In this document: piece after piece, positions 58,485-64,000 of the stretch
How positions within the stretch are numbered: position 1 is the first letter of the stretch
Layout of the letters: each line of letters starts with the position of its first letter
Assembly (NCBI GenBank): GCA_021399445.1
Contig: JAJTUQ010000002.1
Span: forward strand, 5,518,001 to 5,582,000
Length of the DNA stretch: 64,000 nucleotides
Origin: Xylogone sp. PMI_703
Lineage: Eukaryota; Ascomycota; Leotiomycetes
Reading direction: 5' to 3'
Notes under the pieces: generated by a model
Told to the model about the DNA's origin: nothing
Database searches by the model: none
What the model saw: only the letters and a program-made list of their open reading frames with translations
Translations under genes and position numbers: made by a program

Positions 58485-59090
58485 CTAGGTTTGGGACCCG
58501 ATAATATGAAAGTGAATTACGGAAGTATACAAACACTCAGTAGTTACATCGGTTCCACCACAAGTTGCGGAGTTTCTCCGTCCGTCTGTAAAGCATATTT
58601 CTCGCGAGCAACAGGAGGCCCTAGCCAAGGGAACGCCCCTGGTTCCCTCAAGTTTTCCATACGGTCCCAATCCGGTCTTGTCCTGAACGATCTCAACAAT
58701 GTGACTTCGACAACTATACTGCTTATACTCGATGATAAGGCCCTGTTCATTGAATGCCGCCACTGCAGTCTCGTAAAATGGATCAAGAGCTTGTCCTAGG
58801 ACATGCATAACGTTATTCATCTCGCAAAAGACGGTACGTCCATCGGATGAAGTAGAGTGAGATAGTATGCGCCGCTCGTGAACGTGATATTCCTTTAAAA
58901 TTTCTTTCAAGGAATCAACCACAGCTTTTCGACCATTGCTTGGTTCGTCATATTCCCTCATACTCTTTAAGTAAGCAGTACAGTCATCGCTGAAGAATGC
59001 CGCAAAAGCATCATATCTCTCGGGTTCTGAGGACGGTGACAACGCATCCATAGTTTTATAGAAATCTTCTAGTCTTGTGAAATTGTCCAT
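58485..59090 (-). CDS. NTF2/SnoaL-like small protein
   Basis: Single open frame of 201 residues. The N-terminal two-thirds look like an NTF2-like fold: FTRLEDFYKTMDAL helix, FAAFFSDDCTAYL, GRKAVVDSLKEILKEYH, then strands HSTSSDGRTVFCEMNNVMHV and FYETAVAAFNEQGLIIEYKQ. Such proteins act as small-molecule isomerases, hydrolases or partners of oxygenases in aromatic and polyketide pathways. The last 60 residues have a less regular, cysteine-rich composition and may read through an unrecognised intron or past the real end. It is the right-hand member of the cluster, with a CGG-N7-CCG site 218 bases upstream of its start. Enzymatic role unknown. Confidence 0.7.
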   Translation of the reverse strand: MDNFTRLEDFYKTMDALSPSSEPERYDAFAAFFSDDCTAYLKSMREYDEPSNGRKAVVDSLKEILKEYHVHERRILSHSTSSDGRTVFCEMNNVMHVLGQALDPFYETAVAAFNEQGLIIEYKQYSCRSHIVEIVQDKTGLGPYGKLEGTRGVPLARASCCSREICFTDGRRNSATCGGTDVTTECLYTSVIHFHIIGSQT

Positions 59091-59669
59091 GATGGTCCAA
59101 GGTGATTAAGATAAAGAGACTTAGCAACTTCAAGAGTGGTAAGAAAGCAAGCGTTGATACTAATTGTGAATTCAATAAGATCAAATAAAGGTCAAATCAA
59201 AACAATGCATGCTGAGACGTAATGAGTCCTTGTGAAGGATTACCCAGAGTTTTATATTCTCCATCCACTATTTTGTCACAAAGAACTACACAAAAACATA
59301 TACCTTCCGGGGAATATCCGCTACCAGAAAGCTACTGTTAAGTAATCTGGTTGAATGGACCCGTTCAGTAATCTCGAGGTGGCCATTTTTCACTTGCGCT
59401 TAATCTTAGGGAGAATAATTCTGGCATATATTTGCGAAGGAGCACTGTAGATGTAATGCCGGAAACGCTTGAATCAGCAAGACTGTACTCAACGCCCCGC
59501 TTTCCAGTGCATATCATATCATTTTCACCACAAGCAAGTAAATACCATTGGAAATAACACTCATTTCATTAATACTACAAATACAACATAATTATTTCAA
59601 AACAGCTTTTGAGTGTTTCGCAATAAGGAAACAATTCATCCCCGACTGATTATACACTTCCATTCACGC
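59091..59669. other. Promoter of the NTF2-like gene and right border of the cluster
   Basis: About 580 bases between the NTF2-like start and the 3' end of the DUF3659 gene. Contains one CGG-N7-CCG site. Confidence 0.5.
59308..59320. promoter_or_regulatory. CGG-N7-CCG inverted site (zinc-cluster type)
   Basis: CGGGGAATATCCG, fourth copy of the same spacing within the cluster, upstream of the NTF2-like gene. Confidence 0.45.
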
Positions 59670-62458
59670 TTATTTCTTTCCAGTCAAGCTCTTCGTTACC
59701 ATCCCAAGACCTAAGCCTTCAAGAATGCCCTTGATTCCCAGGCCACCGAGGAGATTATCCAATAGTCCTCCAAGTCCCAAACCACTCAATAGGCGGCCGA
59801 CGAGACCAAGTACACCGCTCAGTAGTAACCCTACAGCTGCGATAATCTGGCCCAATGGCTCTGCTAAGAGGTTCCAGAGTGGGTTGAGTTCCTTCTTGGC
59901 ATGTGGCATGCCGGCAATCTTCTTCTTTGCCTCATCTAAGGTAACGGTCACGTGTTGAGTGAGCTCCTTGATTTGCTCAGCAAGGCGGTATTCTTCTGGA
60001 GATGCTTCGCGAGAAGAAGTGCTGTGCTTGGCGTTGGCTTGGATTCGGCCATCTGGATCGAGGGCGCGGATTGCACCGTTGCATTCCTGGAGAATTGCGT
60101 TACCCTGTTCGAGAAGTGGCTTCACGGTATCAACCAACTTCTGCTCATCTCGATCATCTTCCTTTTGAGCCAGAGTCTGGTCGATAGACTTATAAAAAGT
60201 TAGCTTACTGATATTAAGATCCGCCATCAAATGAACTTACGTCAGTGATCAATTTCAGAATAGGCTTGATCTTGTCAACACTCTGTTCAACGACGTTCGC
60301 AAGCTGTCCTGCAAGCTTTCGATCTTGTGCCCTTTGCTTCTCTTCTTCTTCCTGCTTCTCTCTCTCCTTAATCTGTTCTGGCGTCTCCTTTGGTTCTTCC
60401 TCTGGAGGAATATCCTTCAGGAGCGTAACGTGACCAACATTGGTGCCCTTGCCATTGATGACGTCTCCGTCATCATCGATCTCGCAGCCTGCAGCCTTAG
60501 AAATATCGCCTTCAGTGAGTTTGGCGATAACGTCTCCATTACCATCAATGACATTTCCGTCTTTGTTGACTTTCAGTCCAGCAGCAGGGTGATGAGAGAC
60601 TGGCTTTTCCTCTTCCTCCCATCGTTCAGCTTTGCCAAGAGTATTGCCATTCTTGTCCAACACATCACCATCATCGTCGACATGTCGGCCATATAACTGT
60701 TTCGCATCGCCTTGAATCAATCGGCCGACAATATTACCTCTCGAATCCGCAACTTTCCCATCTTTTGTTATAGTGGGATTGTCGAAATCGGAGAAAGGGC
60801 CAGTCTTGGTGCCTTCACGCTCAGATTCTGGCACCAATTCAGCCTTTCCAATTATATCTCCTCCTTCACTCAAGACATTTCCATTCTTGTCACACATCCT
60901 TCCTGCAAGTTTCTTTGGGTCTCCTTGGATCAAGCGACCATAGATTTGGCCATTGGCGTCTACAACGTTGCCAAGTTTGTTGACCCTCTTTCCAGCCAGA
61001 GCAGAGTTGTCAATCTCCTCTGGTGCAGGCTCATCGGGCTCGGTCCAACGCTCTGCCTTGCCCAAGACATTACCAACCTTATCCAATACCTCGCCATCTT
61101 TGTCGACTTTCTTCCCTGCAAGCTTCTTTGGATCTCCTTCGATGAGCTTACCAACAACTTCGCCCTCAAAGACAACATTTCCTTTAGCATCAACTGTAGC
61201 ATCGGGGAAGTCTCCAAATGGTGAATCGGTGGCCTCATCTCTCTCTTCCATGGGGACCAACTCGGCTGAACCAATGACCTTGCCTGATTCATTCCAGATT
61301 TTCCCGTTGGCATCACACTTCTTGCCGATGAGCTTGCTCAGTTCGCCCTCCTTGATCTTGCCAAAGAGCTTTCCATTATCATCGACTACGTTTCCGGCCT
61401 TATTTACCTTCTTGCCCTCAAGAATTGAGAGGTCTTCTTCCTCTGGTTCTGGCTCAGGCTCAGGTGCGGGTTCCTCTTCGGTATATCGCTCGGCTTTGCC
61501 GATCACGTTACCGTGTCTGTCAAGGATATCTCCATCCGCATCAACCTATTTATCGTTAGCATATTCTGACCTGATTTTGATTGAAGTATTATAAAAGTGC
61601 GCATAACTCACCTTCTTTCCCTCTAGGGATTTTCCGTCACCTTCAGTCAGCTTACCAACAATTCGTCCCTCAAAAACGACGTTCCCTAGCATATCAACAG
61701 TTGCATCAGGGAAATCTTCAAAAGGCGAGGATGTTGGTTCATCATCGTCTTTTTGCTGATCCTTGGGAAGTGGTTCCACGCGTCCAATGACATTGCCGGA
61801 GTCGTTCCAGATCTTGCCATCTTTGTCTACTTTCTTTCCTGCAAGCTTTTTTGGATCCCCTTCAATTACTTGGCCAACAGGAATTCCCTATCAACGCGTT
61901 AATTATTGCTAATATATGAGTTCTAAGTGAAAAGCTTACCTTCTCGTTGACCACCTTTCCAAGCTTATTGATTTTCTTTCCTACTAAAACAGACAAGTCA
62001 GGTAGCTGGTCAGCAACGTTGCTGGCTTCCTCAGCAGCATTGCCGATATTGCCTTGATTGACTTGGCTGTCCTCCTGCTCTTCACGGTCCTCACGGTCTT
62101 CACGGTCTTGACGGTCTTGACGGTCTTGACGGTCTTGATGGTCTTGACTCTTCTCGCCCTGAATCTTCTCGTCAAAGCCACTTGCATCGGAATTGGCCTT
62201 GGTTGTAGCATCGCTATTTAAGTCGACCTTTCCAACCACGGTGCCACTCTCAAGCTTAAGATTTCCCTGAGGATCAATAAACTTAAAGCTCTTTCCCTTA
62301 ACATCATCGGCTTTAGTTTCGCCGAGTCGCCCAATGGTGATCCCGGTCTTGTTTTTGACTTCTCCGTTCTCGTCCACCTGGAATGGGCCTTCTAGAACGG
62401 GGGCACCTCCATCCTTTGGAAGATTTGTGGTTGGTCGCTCTGGCACTACTTCAGCCAT
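59670..62458 (-). CDS. DUF3659-repeat protein (fungal 'LEA domain' protein) with hydrophobic DUF6987-type C-terminus
   Basis: Large acidic protein of roughly 860 residues in four exons; start MAEVVPERPTT at 62458. Most of it consists of repeated units of the form K-V-N-K-x-G-N-V-V-D-x-x-G...G-K-x-x-E-G-D-x-K-K-L-A-G-K, ending in IGKAE or LGKAERW. This is the DUF3659 repeat, about ten to twelve copies. A simple DRQDRQDRED tract interrupts the first part. The C-terminal 190 residues have helices (LVDTVKPLLEQGNAILQECN) and a Gly/Leu-rich hydrophobic end (LLSGVLGLVGRLLSGLGLGG). The join LITD to SIDQTLAQKE is by a GTAAGT...ATAAG intron. Proteins of this kind are called LEA-like in ascomycete annotations and are linked to stress or peroxisome/Woronin-body roles in some species. 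Function here is not proven. Confidence 0.85.
62079..62149. repeat. 9-bp coding minisatellite
   Basis: About eight tandem copies of TCTTGACGG or close variants (TCTTCACGG, TCCTCACGG, TCTTGATGG). On the minus strand they encode a DRQ/DRE tripeptide repeat inside the DUF3659 gene. Length is probably variable between strains. Confidence 0.85.
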
Positions 62459-63647
62459 TGTGTCGTCTCCGGTTATACAAGTTTCAAGTAGCTTGGTATA
62501 TGTGGGTCCAATCAGGGGTATACGCTTTGTGAAAATAAAGTAAACTTTCTGATCGGGAACTCTCAATGTAATAATCAAATAATAGTCGTTCAATATGTGG
62601 ATGTTTTCTGATTTCCTTAATTGGAATAGTGAGATGATAAGATAATGTATAGTGTTGTAGTTGTTTTGGTATAATGGTATCAATGGGTCATGAAAAGAAA
62701 AGTACAAGATTTGGTGGCGGTGCTCCTCCTCTTCATTTTTATAACCTCCTCTGAAATTCAGTGCCACACGTTACTCTCCTGCTGCTATACACCATAGCAG
62801 CGAAATCATTGCCTCTACGTCACGATGGTTCCTTGCATATTTTACGCCAGTCAACTGACATCATATGAGGCAGGAGGTTGGAATATCCCATCCACTAAAG
62901 CCCATCACATCTGTAACCCTAACTACCCATTGGTTACCAATTACCTCTCTCCAATCCGCATTTATTATGCAAGCAGCCCCGAGACATTAAACGAACTGCT
63001 TGTATGTGTCATTGGCATATCTCTCGCAAACACTAGCAGTTCATGCGAGGTCTATGGATTGGGAAGGTGGCAGAGAGGAGTCCGTTTTCTGGTAGCAAAA
63101 GCCCATTCGCCACAAAATTTCCGTGGGCACAAGGAATATGTCAAGTTTTAGGCTACCACAAACAAGAACTGCCTGTGATGCTCGATAATGCGATTGGCAT
63201 TATCTTAAAGCTTCCGGATCGACATCATAGCTTCCATCAAGCCACAAAGCCGATCCCCGCCCTTCAGCCACCATACGCTAGTGGCGAGAGCAAGGATGTC
63301 CACTTTTTGCTACTGACGCCCCACAGAACTACTATCGACACAGCAGTCGTCTATTCCTTCCCGTGTATATTGCACACCTTGATGCTCTCGCATTAGAGCA
63401 GAAAACCCACTCAGGAGTGAGATCAGTTCGGTATCAGTTACATTTGCAGAATACGTTTGAGATACGCTATCTCATCTCACGCTCTGTCTCTATCAACTGA
63501 ATACTCTTAATAAATGATATTTAATGTTAAAATGAAGCGAAGATATAAGTGGTATATTAATGAATTAATCTGCGCTAGACTCAAAATTTACTACAAGATC
63601 GAATAAACCCTTTCACTGAACACTGTGCCAATGACGATTCTATGTAA
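62459..63647. other. Spacer upstream of DUF3659 gene
   Basis: About 1.2 kb. The open frames 62825-63151 and 63043-63396 (plus) overlap, lack any recognised domain and have no supporting context, so they are not called as genes. The first 300 bases are the leader and promoter of the DUF3659 gene. Confidence 0.5.
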
Positions 63648-63989
63648 TTAAACGTTTCCTCTCAGGATATTCTTGTCAATAGTATCTCCAGCTACGCCAC
63701 CAATATGACCTGGGCCCAATGTATCTGCGACGGTATCTCCAAGACCTCGCTGGACATTGTCAACGTCTTTGATACCGGTGACTTCTGTTTTGTGGAGCGT
63801 ATCTATCATATCACAAGTCAGTATTTCCCAGAGCAAAGATGCACTACAAACGCTTTTACCTTTAGTTCCGTAAGAAGTCCTATTCTGTCCGGTGAGTTTC
63901 AAATAAGTATCCTCAATCCAATGCCATGTCGAGTCCGCATATTGAGAGTACCATGGTTTCTGTTGGTCTTGGTTCTGAGCGTGCTCCAT
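63648..63989 (-). CDS. Small hydrophilic protein of unknown function
   Basis: Start at 63989 (MEHAQNQDQQKPWYSQYADS), then WHWIEDTYLKLTGQNRTSYG, then a Gly/Asp-rich tail with GLGDTVADTLGPGHIGGVAG and stop at 63648. The uninterrupted frame is 113 residues. A 57-nt stretch between YGTK and DTLHKTEVTG has GTAAAA...GATAG ends and encodes a poorly conserved-looking piece; removing it gives 94 residues. I do not recognise a named domain. Small proteins of this composition in ascomycetes are often stress- or conidiation-related, but that is only an impression. Its promoter lies outside the window. Confidence 0.6.
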   Translation of the reverse strand: MEHAQNQDQQKPWYSQYADSTWHWIEDTYLKLTGQNRTSYGTKGKSVCSASLLWEILTCDMIDTLHKTEVTGIKDVDNVQRGLGDTVADTLGPGHIGGVAGDTIDKNILRGNV

Positions 63990-64000
63990 AATTGCTTGTT

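Noticed and set aside
62825..63396. Two overlapping plus-strand ORFs near the right end
   Set aside because: No recognised domain, no splice continuity and no promoter signal.

Overview
The window is nuclear DNA of a filamentous ascomycete. Genes carry short GT-AG introns of about 45-85 nt, often with CTAAC/CTGAC-like branch sites. The families are typical of Pezizomycotina: Zn2Cys6 regulators, a PTH11-type rhodopsin-domain protein, cerato-platanin, DUF3659 and DUF6594 proteins, and a STAND/ankyrin protein. The overall feel suggests Leotiomycetes (Helotiales), but that placement is inference. No prokaryotic, organellar or rRNA genes were seen, and no convincing tRNA was found by eye.

Layout. 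0-10 kb is gene-poor: a possible partial gene at the left edge, a secreted sedolisin peptidase (minus), an F-box protein (minus) and a rhodopsin-domain membrane protein (minus), separated by long AT-rich spacers. 10-19 kb holds a secreted FAD-linked oxidase, a long empty stretch, a cerato-platanin gene and an MFS transporter. 19-31 kb holds a fused RNA-end-processing enzyme (2H phosphoesterase, TDP2-like EEP nuclease and nucleotidyltransferase in one protein), a VOC/glyoxalase-fold protein, a Zn2Cys6 regulator, a DUF1772 membrane protein and a compact NLR-like ankyrin protein. 31-41 kb holds a second Zn2Cys6 regulator, a DUF7730-type protein, a DUF6594 membrane protein and a protein with two retropepsin-like domains. 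42-59 kb is the most interesting part and looks like a co-regulated metabolic cluster. 59-64 kb holds a DUF3659-repeat protein and a small hydrophilic protein.

The 42-59 kb cluster contains a PDR-type ABC transporter, a carotenoid/lignostilbene oxygenase, a C2H2-C2H2-Zn2Cys6 regulator, a Baeyer-Villiger-type monooxygenase, a dienelactone-hydrolase-family enzyme, a salicylate-hydroxylase-type FAD monooxygenase and an NTF2/SnoaL-like protein. These activities would fit cleavage of a stilbene- or lignostilbene-like (or apocarotenoid) double bond, oxygen insertion next to a carbonyl, hydroxylation of the resulting aromatic acid, ester or lactone hydrolysis, and efflux. The regulator sits inside the cluster. 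Inverted CGG-N7-CCG sites, the kind of site zinc-cluster regulators bind, occur in three cluster promoter regions. The Baeyer-Villiger gene seems to carry a single-base frameshift.

Exon structures were worked out by hand from splice consensus and phase. Where I state a spliced length, the exons add up to an open frame. Promoter and function statements are inference unless marked as seen in the sequence.
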